This document shows positions 6,759 to 16,605 of a DNA stretch of 35,662 bases, one piece after another; within the stretch, counting starts at the first letter, position 1; each line of letters begins with the position of its first letter. The stretch is from an uncultured cyanobacterium (GTDB lineage: Bacteria; Cyanobacteriota; Cyanobacteriia; PCC-6307; Cyanobiaceae): NCBI GenBank assembly GCA_903935205.1, contig CAIZQU010000106.1, positions 1 through 35,662 of the forward strand. Direction: 5' to 3'. A program made the translations under genes and the position numbers. The notes under the pieces are model-generated. The model did not search any database, was not told the origin of the DNA, and was given only the letters and a program-made list of their open reading frames with translations.

Positions 6759-7994
6759 ATGACCGCCCTTCCCGGCCCGATCGCCCTGGTGCACGAGTGG
6801 TTCACGCCCCGCTCGGTGGGGGGGGCCGAGCTGGTGGTGCAGGAATTCGATGACCTCCTGAGCAGCCTCGGCCGGCGCCCCGATCTGTTCGCCCTGGTGG
6901 ATGGGGAAAGCCGCCGGCCGGGCAGCTGGCTGGAGGGTCGGCCGATTCGCACCAGCTTCATCCAGCGCCTGCCCTGGGGCAGCAGCCATGTGCAGCAATA
7001 CCTGCCGCTGCTGCCCCTGGCGATCGAACAGCTCGATCTGGCCGGCCATCCGATCGTGGTCAGCAGCAGCCACCTGGTGGCCAAGGGGGCCCTGGCCAGT
7101 CCAGAGCAGTTCCATCTCAGTTATGTGCACACCCCAGCCCGCTACGCCTGGGACCAGATGCACGCCTACCTGGCCAGCTCCACCCTGGCCCGCAGCCCGC
7201 TGGGGCCCCTGGTGCGGCTCCAGCTCCACCACCTGCGCCAGTGGGATGCCCTCAGCGCCCAGCGGGTCGACACCCTGGTGGCCAACTCACGCTTCACCGC
7301 CAGCCGCATCCGCCGCTGCTGGCGGCGCCATGCCGAGGTGGTGCACCCTCCTGTGGCGGTGGAGCGGTTCCACTGGCAGGGCCCCCGCGATGACATCTAC
7401 CTGAGCCTCTGTCGCCTGGTGCCCAACAAGCGGGTGGATGTGGTGGTGCAGGCCTTCAACCGCACCGGACTGCCGCTGGTGGTGCTGGGCGACGGACCGG
7501 AGCGGCGCCGCCTCGAAGCGATGGCGGGCCCCTCGATCCGCTTTCTCGGACGCTGCAGCGACAACGAGGCCGCGGCCTGGCTGCAGCGATGCCGGGCCTA
7601 TGTCTATGCGGGTCTGGAGGATTTCGGGATCGCACCGGTGGAGGCGATGGCCGCCGGGGCGCCGGTGATCGCCTATGGCGTCGGTGGCCTGCGCGACAGT
7701 GTGCGCTGCCTGGCCGAAGGGGCCAGGCAGCCGACAGGCCTGCTCTTCCCCGAGCAGACCGCCGCCTCCCTGGCCGCCGCCCTGGAGCATTTCGAGGCCG
7801 GTGCCCTCTGGCGCCAGCTACCGGCCGAGGGCCAGCGCCTGGGGGCGGAACGCTTCGCACCGGACGTGTTCCGCCGCCGGATCATGGCGCTGCTCGAGCG
7901 GGGCTGGCAGGCCCAGCAGCGACGCCTGCGGCGCTCCTGTGCCTCTGCGATGAGTGACCCTGACAACTGGAGTCTCAAGGAGAGAGACGTTTAG
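6759..7994 (+). CDS. GT4-family glycosyltransferase
   Basis: This 411-residue protein is a GT-B fold, retaining glycosyltransferase of family 4. The N-terminal domain starts IALVHEWFTPRSVGGAELVV, the pattern for acceptor binding in this family, and includes SYVHTPARYAWDQMH, common in mannosyltransferase-like (WbaZ type) members. The C-terminal domain has LSLCRLVPNKRVDVVVQAF, VVLGDGPER and the EX7E motif E287-DFGIAPV-E295, which binds the nucleotide-sugar. It ends with a basic, Ala/Arg-rich tail. It is cytoplasmic or membrane-peripheral. The next gene, 18 bp away, encodes an initiating sugar-phosphate transferase, so the two probably work in the assembly of an exopolysaccharide or lipopolysaccharide repeat unit. 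Donor and acceptor cannot be read from sequence. Confidence 0.9.
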   Translation: MTALPGPIALVHEWFTPRSVGGAELVVQEFDDLLSSLGRRPDLFALVDGESRRPGSWLEGRPIRTSFIQRLPWGSSHVQQYLPLLPLAIEQLDLAGHPIVVSSSHLVAKGALASPEQFHLSYVHTPARYAWDQMHAYLASSTLARSPLGPLVRLQLHHLRQWDALSAQRVDTLVANSRFTASRIRRCWRRHAEVVHPPVAVERFHWQGPRDDIYLSLCRLVPNKRVDVVVQAFNRTGLPLVVLGDGPERRRLEAMAGPSIRFLGRCSDNEAAAWLQRCRAYVYAGLEDFGIAPVEAMAAGAPVIAYGVGGLRDSVRCLAEGARQPTGLLFPEQTAASLAAALEHFEAGALWRQLPAEGQRLGAERFAPDVFRRRIMALLERGWQAQQRRLRRSCASAMSDPDNWSLKERDV

Positions 7995-8012
7995 ATTCAC
8001 TGGTTATTAGGC

Positions 8013-8741
8013 ATGACAGAGGCGATGGTTGCATCCCTTGGATCAACTAACGTATCGGCTCCGGTTGTTGGAATACGCTCTCGATTGCTGCGTGCCGAAG
8101 AGCTCATCGCCCTCCAGCCGCGCCATTCACGGGTTATCAAGCGCAGCGGCGACATCATTTTTTCTCTGGCAGTTCTCAGCCTCGGATCACCCCTTTTTAT
8201 TGTTCTGGCCTTGATGGTCAAACTGACCTCACCTGGTCCGGTGTTTTACGTACAACAGCGTGTCGGTCGCGATTATCGCAGCTTTGGCTGCATCAAATTC
8301 CGCACGATGCGCCGCGATGCCGATCGTATCCTGAGCCGTATCTTAGACGAATCACCCGAGTTACGAGAGGAGTTTCGCCATGATTTCAAGCTCCGCAACG
8401 ACCCCCGCATCACCCGCATCGGCCGCTTCCTGAGGCGTTCCAGCCTCGATGAACTACCCCAGTTCCTCAATGTCCTGCGCGGTGAGATGAGCGTGGTCGG
8501 CCCCAGGCCGATCGTGCGTCAGGAACTCCCCCGTTATGGGGAGCGCATGGAAGAAGTGCTCTCGGTCCGCCCCGGTCTCACCGGCCTCTGGCAGGTTTCA
8601 GGCCGCAACAATCTCAGCTACCGCCAACGGGTGCTGCTCGACCTGCGCTACGCCCGTCACCGCAGCCTGCGCCTCGATCTGCTGATCATCCTGCGCACCA
8701 TCGGCGTCATCCTCGACCCCCGCGATCGCGGCGCCTACTGA
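8013..8741 (+). CDS. Initiating sugar-phosphate transferase (bacterial sugar transferase family)
   Basis: This 242-residue protein matches the C-terminal catalytic domain shared by WbaP/WcaJ/PglC-type polyprenyl-phosphate phosphoglycosyl transferases. After about 45 residues comes KRSGDIIFSLAVLSLGSPLF, a re-entrant membrane segment, then GPVFYVQQRVGRDYRSFGCI, KFRTM, the catalytic-type DELPQFLNVLRGEMSVVGPR and PGLTGLWQVSGR. These enzymes move a sugar-1-phosphate onto undecaprenyl phosphate at the inner membrane and start synthesis of exopolysaccharide or O-antigen units. There is no long N-terminal membrane domain, so it is the short form. Base composition changes along the gene: the first 370 bases or so are much richer in A and T than the remainder and the neighbours, suggesting recombination or recent acquisition of the 5' part. 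Confidence 0.92.
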   Translation: MTEAMVASLGSTNVSAPVVGIRSRLLRAEELIALQPRHSRVIKRSGDIIFSLAVLSLGSPLFIVLALMVKLTSPGPVFYVQQRVGRDYRSFGCIKFRTMRRDADRILSRILDESPELREEFRHDFKLRNDPRITRIGRFLRRSSLDELPQFLNVLRGEMSVVGPRPIVRQELPRYGERMEEVLSVRPGLTGLWQVSGRNNLSYRQRVLLDLRYARHRSLRLDLLIILRTIGVILDPRDRGAY

Positions 8742-9140
8742 CCACCCCTGGAACGCCGCTCCAACCCATCGAACCATCCCCTCGCCGTTGCGATCTGCCT
8801 TGAACGGGCCGGCGGCAGCAAGCTGTGATGAACAGCGGCTGATTCTGACTTGTATCCGTGCAGAGGGCGGGACAGCCAGCAGAGGACAAGCCCCAGCAAT
8901 GGTTCCTGCCCTGTTGAAGATGATTTCACTGCAGCCCAGCAGCACCTTTGTGCGCCTCGGTCGGCTGACTCCGGTCGCCGAGATGTCGCCTGGATGCTGG
9001 CGGTAGCGTCCCCATCCCGATCGGAGCCACGAACTTCTGCCGGAGCGGGACCCTTGGTTGTCTCTCCTTTCGTATCGCGACAGAACGGAGCCGGGGAAAC
9101 GGAGCCGTGGAATCCGCTGGCCTGGCCCTCTGGCCTGACC
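8742..9140. other. Gene-free interval between converging genes
   Basis: These 399 bases lie between the 3' ends of the sugar transferase and cobD. Open frames exist on both strands but their translations look like chance products. A short near-direct repeat (CGGAGCCG, twice, near 9085-9108) is present. I see no tRNA, no clear terminator with a T tract and no recognised RNA. It might be the remains of an inserted or deleted gene next to the polysaccharide pair. Confidence 0.5.
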
Positions 9141-10424
9141 TCAGCCCGAAAGGGCCGCGATCAGGAGCAGCATCGGCAAGCCCAGGCCCAGCCAGATCAG
9201 CTCCAAGCGGTCGTTCAATCCCAGAACCCGACCCACGGCCGCCCGATCCGCCACCGGAGCCCCAGCCACCAGCACCGGCTTGGCCCGAGGCTCCCCCCCG
9301 TACACGTTCACGCCCCCCAGCCGCACCCCGGCCGCCAGGGCATAGGCCGCCTGGGAGACGCCGGCGTTGGGGGAGGGATCGGCGCGACCCTGCCGCAGCG
9401 CTTCACGAAAGCGCCAGCGGGGACTGCGGCCGACGGCGGGGGAGCCTGACGGGGGTCGAAACAGGGCCAGGCTCAGGGCCACCAGCCGGCAGGGCAGCCA
9501 GGTGAGCACGTCGTCGAGGCGGGCGCCGGCGGTGCCCAGCCAGCGCAGCCGCCCGCGGCGGTAGCCGAGCATCGAGTCCATCGTGCTGGCCGCCTTGAAC
9601 AGCCAGGCCAGGCACAGGGGACCAGGCAGCCACGGCGCCAGCGCGGCCGGCGCCAGGCTCCAGAGGGCAGCGCCCACCAGCATCCAGAACAGCGGCGCGA
9701 ACAGCCCATCCACACCGTTCTCGCTGGCGGTCTCCGCCAGAGCCCGCAGGATCTCCGGCTCGTCCAGGTCGGCCACATCGCGGCCGACGATCCAGGCCAG
9801 CCGTTGCCGCGCCGGCTCAAGCCCCGCAGCTGCGGCCGGGTGGCCCGCCGGATCAGCCCTCGGGACCTGGACCTCACGGCCCTGCCCCAGGCGTTCCACC
9901 TCCGGGGATGCCATGGCTCCGCCCGGGTCTTCGGGGCGTTCATCTCCAGGCCCCTCGTCTGTGCAGCCGGGCGGCGCTGGAGCCAGGGCGGACAGCACCT
10001 GTCGCACCGCCCGCTCCAGGCTTCCCCCCGCCAAGGCGCTGGCCAGAGCCGCCAGCAGCAGGGGCACCCCCAAGGCCGGCCAGACGATGGCGAGCCGTTC
10101 CACAGCCCAGCCGACCAGACCGCTGGCCGCCAGCACCACCAGGGCGATGGCCAGACCAGCCAACCGCAAACGCCTGGGCCGCTCCCCCGCCCAGGCTTCG
10201 GCGACCTGGCGCAGGGCCCCGATCAGGGCCCCCATCGCCTGCACCGGATGGGGCCAACCCTGGGGGTCACCCAACCAACGGTCGAGGGCGCAGGCCGCCA
10301 GCACCAGGCTGGTGACGATCAGAGCGCGGGGGAGGGAACCCACCGGACCCGCGGCGAGGGGACCCCAGGCGGTGGCGCCCCAGAGGGTGCCCCAGGCCAG
10401 CGCCTGGCTGGCTGCAATCCCCAC
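9141..10424 (-). CDS. cobD: Adenosylcobinamide-phosphate synthase (CobD/CbiB)
   Basis: This inner-membrane enzyme attaches aminopropanol (or its phosphate) to adenosylcobyric acid in cobalamin synthesis. It is recognised by ALDRWLGDPQGWPHPVQAMG near the N terminus, IVGRDVADLDEPEILRALAE with TASENGVDGLFAPLFW, FKAASTMDSMLGYR, LDDVLTWLPCRL, and the C-terminal PSPNAGVSQAAYALAAGVRL leading to NVYGG. Several hydrophobic segments fit the known multi-spanning topology. At 427 residues it is longer than usual: about 55 hydrophilic, Pro/Gly/Glu-rich residues (about 149-205) are inserted before the IVGRD motif, and about 40 residues precede the conserved N terminus. The start could lie further in. It follows ilvC by 22 bp on the same strand, so the two are probably co-transcribed. 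In picocyanobacteria the pathway makes pseudocobalamin. Confidence 0.93.
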   Translation of the reverse strand: MGIAASQALAWGTLWGATAWGPLAAGPVGSLPRALIVTSLVLAACALDRWLGDPQGWPHPVQAMGALIGALRQVAEAWAGERPRRLRLAGLAIALVVLAASGLVGWAVERLAIVWPALGVPLLLAALASALAGGSLERAVRQVLSALAPAPPGCTDEGPGDERPEDPGGAMASPEVERLGQGREVQVPRADPAGHPAAAAGLEPARQRLAWIVGRDVADLDEPEILRALAETASENGVDGLFAPLFWMLVGAALWSLAPAALAPWLPGPLCLAWLFKAASTMDSMLGYRRGRLRWLGTAGARLDDVLTWLPCRLVALSLALFRPPSGSPAVGRSPRWRFREALRQGRADPSPNAGVSQAAYALAAGVRLGGVNVYGGEPRAKPVLVAGAPVADRAAVGRVLGLNDRLELIWLGLGLPMLLLIAALSG

Positions 10425-10446
10425 ACCGCTTGCGTCCGGAGCCAGA

Positions 10447-11472
<1,026 letters not shown>

Positions 11473-11517
11473 CTAGCCAAGTGCCCCGCGCCAGGACCGC
11501 GGAGGCTCGGATTCGGC

Positions 11518-12120
11518 TCAGGCCTCGTTGGGGTGGGCGATCACCCGGTCGATCAGGCCGTAATCCTTGGCCTCAGCGGCGCTGAGGAAATAGTCGCGGT
11601 CGGTGTCCTTGGCGATCTTCTCAAGCGGCTGGCCTGTCATGTCGGCCATGCTTTGGTTGAGCAGATCCTTGATCCGCAGGATCTCGCGTGCCTCGATCTC
11701 AATGTCGCTGGCCTGGCGCTGGCTGGTGCCGCCCAGGGGCTGGTGGATCATGATCCGGCTGTGGGGCAGGGCCAGGCGTTTGCCCTTGCTGCCGGCGGCC
11801 AGGAGAAAGGCACCCATCGAAGCGGCCAGGCCGACGCAGATGGTGACGACCTCCGACTTCACATACTGCATCGTGTCGAATATCGCCAGGCCGGCTGTGA
11901 CTGAGCCGCCGGGGGAATTGATGTAGAGATAAATGGGCTTGCTGTTGTCCTCCGAATCGAGATACAGCATCTGCGCCACCAGCGCATTGGCCACCCCGTC
12001 ATTCACCTCCGAGCCCAGAAACAGGATCCGCTCCACCCCCAGCCGCGTGTAGATGTCGACCCAGCGCTCGTACTGGCTGCCGGGGAGGCGGTAGGGAACG
12101 CTGGGGGTGCCGATGGGCAT
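11518..12120 (-). CDS. clpP3: ATP-dependent Clp protease proteolytic subunit (ClpP3-like)
   Basis: This 200-residue protein is an active-type Clp[21 protein letters not shown], the nucleophile S101 in [15 protein letters not shown]126 in IMIHQPLGG and the third catalytic residue D176 in DTDRDYFLS. It lacks a long propeptide. In Synechococcus elongatus ClpP3 forms a mixed ring with the inactive ClpR, and the two genes are adjacent, as here: clpR is 88 bp upstream on the same strand. The assignment as ClpP3 rather than ClpP1 or ClpP2 rests on that pairing. The ring works with the ClpC chaperone and is essential in the species tested. Confidence 0.92.
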   Translation of the reverse strand: MPIGTPSVPYRLPGSQYERWVDIYTRLGVERILFLGSEVNDGVANALVAQMLYLDSEDNSKPIYLYINSPGGSVTAGLAIFDTMQYVKSEVVTICVGLAASMGAFLLAAGSKGKRLALPHSRIMIHQPLGGTSQRQASDIEIEAREILRIKDLLNQSMADMTGQPLEKIAKDTDRDYFLSAAEAKDYGLIDRVIAHPNEA

Positions 12121-12208
12121 GGCGAGAGCGGGGGAGGCGGAATGGGGTGGGGGATGGCGGGTCGCCGCTGCGGGGGCGATCCAGGGATGAACGGAATGGG
12201 GCCGGCCT

Positions 12209-12892
12209 TCAGCCGATGCCTGCGGCGCTGGGGAGAGGGGAGGGGAGCTGCTTCTGGCTGGTCAGCACCCGGTCGATCAGGCCGTAATCCTTAGCCTGCT
12301 CAGCGGTGAGGTAGGTCATTCGATCGGAGTCGCGGCTGAGCTGCTCCACGGTCTTGCCGGTGTTTTCAGCCAGCATCGACAGCACGGTGTGCTTGTTGTG
12401 GAGCACCTCCTGGGCCCGGATCTGAATATCGCTGGCCTGGCCGCGGGCACCGGAACGGGGCTGGTGCAGCACGATCGAGGCGTGCGGCAGAGCGGCCCGC
12501 TGGCCTTTGGTGCCGGCGCTGAGGATCATGGCGGCGCTGCCCATGGCCTGGCCGATGCAGATCGTGTGCACCGGCGGCTTGACATAACGAATCGTGTCAC
12601 AGATGGCGAAAGCTTCGGTTTCAAAGCCGATGGCATCGCCGGTGTACCAGCTGGTGCCAGTGGAATTGATGTAGAAGAAAATCGGCTTTTCTGGGTTGTC
12701 GAATTCCAGATACAGCAACTGGGCGATGATCAGCTGGGTCACATCGACCCGCAGTTGACGTTTGACGTCGTCGTCGGAAAACAGCGGCATCCCCAGATAC
12801 ACGATCCGCTCCTTCAGCAGGAGCGACTCGAGATCGGGCGGCGGGGTGCGCATCACGGCGGAATCGCCGTAGTAGGGGGCCGACACCGTCAT
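12209..12892 (-). CDS. clpR: Inactive Clp protease subunit ClpR
   Basis: This is a 227-residue ClpP paralogue without the catalytic residues. The ATG at 12892 ([20 protein letters not shown]) was preferred over the one 21 bases upstream because the N terminus from here matches what I know of picocyanobacterial ClpR. The INSPGGSV loop is replaced by [12 protein letters not shown], the nucleophile serine by Gly (G118 in GQAMGSAAM), and the catalytic Asp by Met (M192 in DSDRMTYL), while H143 remains. ClpR subunits sit in the ring with ClpP3 in cyanobacteria and plastids and affect substrate handling. It is the upstream gene of a clpR-clpP3 pair. Confidence 0.95.
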   Translation of the reverse strand: MTVSAPYYGDSAVMRTPPPDLESLLLKERIVYLGMPLFSDDDVKRQLRVDVTQLIIAQLLYLEFDNPEKPIFFYINSTGTSWYTGDAIGFETEAFAICDTIRYVKPPVHTICIGQAMGSAAMILSAGTKGQRAALPHASIVLHQPRSGARGQASDIQIRAQEVLHNKHTVLSMLAENTGKTVEQLSRDSDRMTYLTAEQAKDYGLIDRVLTSQKQLPSPLPSAAGIG

Positions 12893-12924
12893 CCGGGCAT
12901 CACCATTGCGCACATGGAGGGAGC

Positions 12925-14064
12925 CTAGCCGGGTCCGGCGGGCTCCTGCCCCCGGGCGCTGACCGGTTTGCCCCCCTGTTTACCGGCAGGGCGATCGGCG
13001 GGGCGGTCGCAGCGGGCGAACACCATCCGTCCGGTAGGGGTCTGCAGCGCCCCGGTGACGGTCACCGCCAGCCGATCGCCGATGCGGTTGCGGGCGTCCT
13101 CCACCACCACCATGGTGCCGTCCTCCAGGTAGCCGACGCCCTGATCGGCTTCCTTGCCCTCACGCACGATCTTCAGCTGCAGCCCATCCCCCGGTTGCAC
13201 CTCCGGACGCAGGGCAATGACCAGCTCGCTGAGGTTGAGCACCTTGAGCTCCTGAACCTGGGCCACCTGGGCCAGGTTGTAATCGGCGGTCAGCAGGGTG
13301 CCGCCGGTGTCGGCGGTGAGCCGCAGCAGCTTGTCATCGGCACCATTGCCCTCGTAACGGGTGCTGTTGACGACCAGCCGGCGACCGTAGGTCTCCCGCA
13401 GCTCGGTGAGCAGCTTCAGACCCCGTCGCCCCTTGCCCCGCTTCTCGGCGTTGCTGGAGTCGGCCAGGGCCTGGAGCTCATCGATCACCGCCTGGGCCAC
13501 GATCACCTGCCCCTCCAACAGCCCGGATTCGAGCAGCCCGCGGATGCGGCCGTCGATGATCACGCTGGTGTCGAGAATCTTGGCGCTGGCCGGCAGCAAC
13601 ACGCCATCAGCCACCAGCAGGGCCTCGGTGCTCGAGGGGTTGAACAGGCGCAGCAGGGTGCGGCCGTGGACCTCGGCCAGGTTGTAGCCCAGCACCCCGA
13701 AGAACACATTGCTCAGCACCGCCGCCAACGGCTTGACCAGCACCACCTCCCAGGGCAAAGGCAGCAGCAGGATCGGAGCCAGCAGCAGGTTGGCCACCAG
13801 CAGGCCCAGGATCAGGCCCACGGCACGGCTAATCAGCAGGTCGGTGGGCATCGAGCGCACCTGGGCCATCAGGCGACGCCGCAGCTGCTGGAAGAAGAAG
13901 CCCGCCAGCAACCCGAAGAAACCGCCGAAGCCCGCCAGCACGCTGCGCAGTCCTTCCGGGTTGGTCACCTGGGCGAGCAGGCCTTCCGGCAGCAGGTCGA
14001 CCCCCAGCCAACCGGTGGCGGCGCCGGAGATCAGGAACAGCAGCAGGATGAGGGTGTCCACCAT
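12925..14064 (-). CDS. Membrane-anchored PIN-TRAM domain protein (YacL-like)
   Basis: From the ATG at 14064 the protein has 379 residues; the open frame further upstream reads as non-coding. The first 140 residues contain about four hydrophobic segments (MVDTLILLLFLISGAATGWL, GGFFGLLAGFFF, VGLILGLLVANLLLAPILLL). A PIN nuclease-like domain follows from about residue 165 with KILDTSVIIDGR, acidic residues in VIDELQALAD and ADDKLLRLTAD plus LTADYN, and a TRAM domain (about 300-360) ending in VTVTGALQTPTGRMVFA. This is the architecture of Bacillus YacL and its cyanobacterial relatives. It is presumably an RNA-acting membrane protein; the substrate is not known. It is divergent from hemW and precedes clpR by 32 bp. 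Confidence 0.9.
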   Translation of the reverse strand: MVDTLILLLFLISGAATGWLGVDLLPEGLLAQVTNPEGLRSVLAGFGGFFGLLAGFFFQQLRRRLMAQVRSMPTDLLISRAVGLILGLLVANLLLAPILLLPLPWEVVLVKPLAAVLSNVFFGVLGYNLAEVHGRTLLRLFNPSSTEALLVADGVLLPASAKILDTSVIIDGRIRGLLESGLLEGQVIVAQAVIDELQALADSSNAEKRGKGRRGLKLLTELRETYGRRLVVNSTRYEGNGADDKLLRLTADTGGTLLTADYNLAQVAQVQELKVLNLSELVIALRPEVQPGDGLQLKIVREGKEADQGVGYLEDGTMVVVEDARNRIGDRLAVTVTGALQTPTGRMVFARCDRPADRPAGKQGGKPVSARGQEPAGPG

Positions 14065-14163
14065 GGGTCCAGGGAGCCAGGATCGCGTGGCAACCCATCC
14101 GATCAGCGAGGCAGCAGCAGCATGCCGGATCCAGGGGCCTACGGCCGGAAGGGGTAACCGCCC

Positions 14164-15546
14164 GTGACCCTTGCGCACGTTGCTCCGACCCTACCGACGG
14201 CACCGCCGCCGCGCAGCGCCTATCTGCACATCCCCTTCTGCCATCGCCGCTGCTTCTATTGCGATTTCGCCGTGGTTCCCCTCGGCGACCGGGCCGACGG
14301 GGAGGCCGGGCCGGGATCGGCCTCGATCGCCCACTACCTGGAGCTGCTGCACCGGGAGATCCGCCAGTCCCCGGCCGGTCCTCCCCTCTCCACCGTCTAC
14401 ATCGGCGGTGGCACCCCCTCGATGCTCAGCGCCGCCCAGCTCGCCGCCCTGCTGGCGGCCCTGGAGCGCCGCTACGGGCTGGCGCCCGGGGCGGAGATCA
14501 CCCTGGAGATGGATCCGGCCAGCTTCGATCACCGCCGCCTGCGGGCCAGCCTTGCCGCCGGAGTCAATCGGGTCAGCCTGGGCGGTCAGAGCTTTGATGA
14601 CAGCGTGCTGGCGGACCTGGGCCGCCGCCATCGCCGCTCGGGGCTGCTGGAGAGCATCGCCTGGTTGCGCCAGGCCCGGCGCAGCGGCGCACTGACCAGC
14701 TGGAGCCTCGATCTGATTCAGGGGGTGCCGCAACCTGGCGGGGCGGCCGAACGGCGCCGGCACTGGCGGAGCCAGCTGGAGCAGGCCATCGCCCTGAAGC
14801 CCCCCCATCTGTCCGTCTACGACCTCAGCATCGAACCGGGCACGGTGTTCGAGCGCCTGCGGGATCGGGATGCCCTGCCCCTGCCCGATCCGGACACCGC
14901 CGCCGATCTGATGGATCTCAGCCACGACCTGCTGCGGGCCGCCGGCTACGGCCGTTATGAGATCTCCAACTACGCCCTGCCCGGCCACGCCTCGCGCCAC
15001 AACCGCGTCTACTGGAGCGGTGCCGGTTGGTGGGGCTTCGGGCTCGGGGCGACCGCGGCGCCCTGGGGCCATCGCCAGGCCAGGCCCCGCACCCGCGAGG
15101 CCTATGCCGCCTGGATCGAGGATCAGGCGGCCTCGTCGACGGGGATGGCCCCTGGAGTGCCCTCGGGGGAAGCCGGTGCAGCGGATCCGGGCCGCCAGCC
15201 CCCCACCGGATCCGGCAAGGACCAGGAGCCGGGGGGAATGCCCTTCGATGAGCGCCTGCTGGTGGGGCTGCGGCGACGGGAGGGGGTTGCGATCGCCGAG
15301 GTGGCCGCCGGCGCCGGGCTCGATGGCGCGGCGATCAGCGACCTGCGGCACCACCTGGCCGCGGTCGAGCAAGCCGGACTGCTGAAGGTGGAGGGCCCCC
15401 GCTGGCGGCTCAGCGATCCCGAGGGACTGGCCCTCAGCAACGCGGTGCTACGGGAGCTGCTGGCCTGGTGGGAGCGGCGAGACAGCCAATCCAGCTCCGC
15501 AGCGCCTCGATCGCCAACCCCCGTCCGTCCAGCAGGGGCGGGCTGA
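14164..15546 (+). CDS. hemW: Radical SAM protein HemW (heme chaperone, formerly HemN-like)
   Basis: This 460-residue protein carries the radical-SAM cluster motif C26-HRR-C30-FY-C33 within [14 protein letters not shown], then [46 protein letters not shown] and the HemN C-terminal domain with [21 protein letters not shown]. The lack of the extended N-terminal region of true HemN, together with the HNRVYW motif, points to HemW, which binds heme and delivers it to membrane proteins, rather than a coproporphyrinogen oxidase. It starts with GTG, the first plausible start after the divergent PIN-TRAM gene. A Gly/Pro/Ser-rich insert lies at about 325-360. The last 113 bases overlap the 3' end of panB on the other strand. 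Confidence 0.9.
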   Translation: MTLAHVAPTLPTAPPPRSAYLHIPFCHRRCFYCDFAVVPLGDRADGEAGPGSASIAHYLELLHREIRQSPAGPPLSTVYIGGGTPSMLSAAQLAALLAALERRYGLAPGAEITLEMDPASFDHRRLRASLAAGVNRVSLGGQSFDDSVLADLGRRHRRSGLLESIAWLRQARRSGALTSWSLDLIQGVPQPGGAAERRRHWRSQLEQAIALKPPHLSVYDLSIEPGTVFERLRDRDALPLPDPDTAADLMDLSHDLLRAAGYGRYEISNYALPGHASRHNRVYWSGAGWWGFGLGATAAPWGHRQARPRTREAYAAWIEDQAASSTGMAPGVPSGEAGAADPGRQPPTGSGKDQEPGGMPFDERLLVGLRRREGVAIAEVAAGAGLDGAAISDLRHHLAAVEQAGLLKVEGPRWRLSDPEGLALSNAVLRELLAWWERRDSQSSSAAPRSPTPVRPAGAG

Positions 15547-16273
15547 AGGGCGGCTGGCGCTCACTCAGGCCGAGCAGGTCAGCGGTGACCCGCACCTGGC
15601 CGTCGCAGCCCTCACCGGCACCGATCCCGATCACCGGGATCGCCAACCGCCCGCTGATCGCCGCGGCCACGCTGGCGGGCACATGCTCGAGCACCAGGGC
15701 GAAACAGCCGGCGGCCTCGAGCTCCAGAGCCTGCCGCTGCAACCGCTCCTGGGCCTGTGGATCCTCCGCCTGGCGGCGATAGCCCAGCCGATGCACCGAC
15801 TGGGGCGTAAGACCCAGGTGGGCCATCACCGGGATGCCGGCGCGCACCATCCGGTCGATGGCGGCCAGGGTTTCCGGTTCGGCGCCCTCCAGCTTCACCG
15901 CGGCGGCAGGGGTTTCCTTGAGCACCCTGCCGCCGGCGCGCAGGGCGTCCTCGGTGCTGCATTGGTAGGAGAGGAAGGGAAGATCGGCGATCAGGGGCGG
16001 CGCCTCCCGCCCCCTGTGGGCGATGCCGCGGCCGACGGCGCGGCAGTGGTGGAGCATCTCCTCCAGGGTCACCGGCAGGGTGGTGGCGTGGCCGAGCACC
16101 ACCATCGCCAGGGAGTCGCCCACCAGCACCGCGTCGGCGCCGGCCTCGGCCACGATCGCCCCGGAGAGGGCATCCCAGGCGGTGAGCATGGCGATCGGCA
16201 GGCCGGCCTGCTTGCGCTGCTGCAGAAGGTGCGGGCGCTGGGCCACGGCGCATCGGAGGGCGACAGATTCCAT
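15434..16273 (-). CDS. panB: 3-methyl-2-oxobutanoate hydroxymethyltransferase
   Basis: PanB makes ketopantoate, the first committed step to pantothenate and CoA. The 279-residue protein shows [40 protein letters not shown] (metal-binding Asp), [37 protein letters not shown] and [16 protein letters not shown]. The length is normal except for an Ala/Pro-rich tail. Its C-terminal coding region overlaps hemW, coming from the other side, by 113 bases. The substrate ketoisovalerate comes from the pathway of IlvC, whose gene lies about 4 kb away. Confidence 0.95.
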   Translation of the reverse strand: MESVALRCAVAQRPHLLQQRKQAGLPIAMLTAWDALSGAIVAEAGADAVLVGDSLAMVVLGHATTLPVTLEEMLHHCRAVGRGIAHRGREAPPLIADLPFLSYQCSTEDALRAGGRVLKETPAAAVKLEGAEPETLAAIDRMVRAGIPVMAHLGLTPQSVHRLGYRRQAEDPQAQERLQRQALELEAAGCFALVLEHVPASVAAAISGRLAIPVIGIGAGEGCDGQVRVTADLLGLSERQPPFSPPLLDGRGLAIEALRSWIGCLAAPTRPAAPVAPRC

Positions 16274-16389
16274 GCTGACAGCCGACCGCAGGGAGCCGGC
16301 ACCGCCGCCGGGATGACGCAGCTGGCGGCCTCCTGCCCCCCTCCTCGTCCGCAGGACAGCCTGGCCTGGGTGGCGGTCCCCAGCTTGCT

Positions 16390-16499
16390 AGGGTGACAAA
16401 GACTCGGACCCACGCGGCCCAGACGCCCAAATCTGGTCAGGACCGGAAGGGAGCAGCCACACGGGATGCTCCAGGCAGGCGTGGACTCCGGGTCACCCT
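16390..16499 (+). ncRNA. ffs: Signal recognition particle RNA (4.5S type)
   Basis: The ends AGGGTGAC and GTCACCCT pair, and the apical part contains the diagnostic SRP domain IV: CTGGTCAGGACCGGAAGGGA followed by GCAGCC, with its GGAA tetraloop, symmetric and asymmetric loops. The total length of about 110 nt fits the short bacterial form, which binds Ffh and FtsY for co-translational membrane targeting. It lies between panB and ftsZ, on the opposite strand to both. The exact 5' and 3' ends are set from the terminal pairing and may be off by a few bases. Confidence 0.93.
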
Positions 16500-16605
16500 C
16501 TTATCTGAGCCGGCTGGCAGCGCGATACCGGCGTTGACTGTGAACCGCCGCAGCCCCGACAGAGGGCTCCCGGCAATCAGGCGAAGTGCAGGCGCCCAGC
16601 GGCAC

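Noticed and set aside
8850..9449. Plus-strand open frame crossing the gap and the end of cobD
   Set aside because: Overlaps conserved cobD sequence and its translation looks random; no ribosome site.
14191..15372. Open frame of 393 codons on the minus strand
   Set aside because: Antisense to hemW, which has clear radical-SAM motifs.
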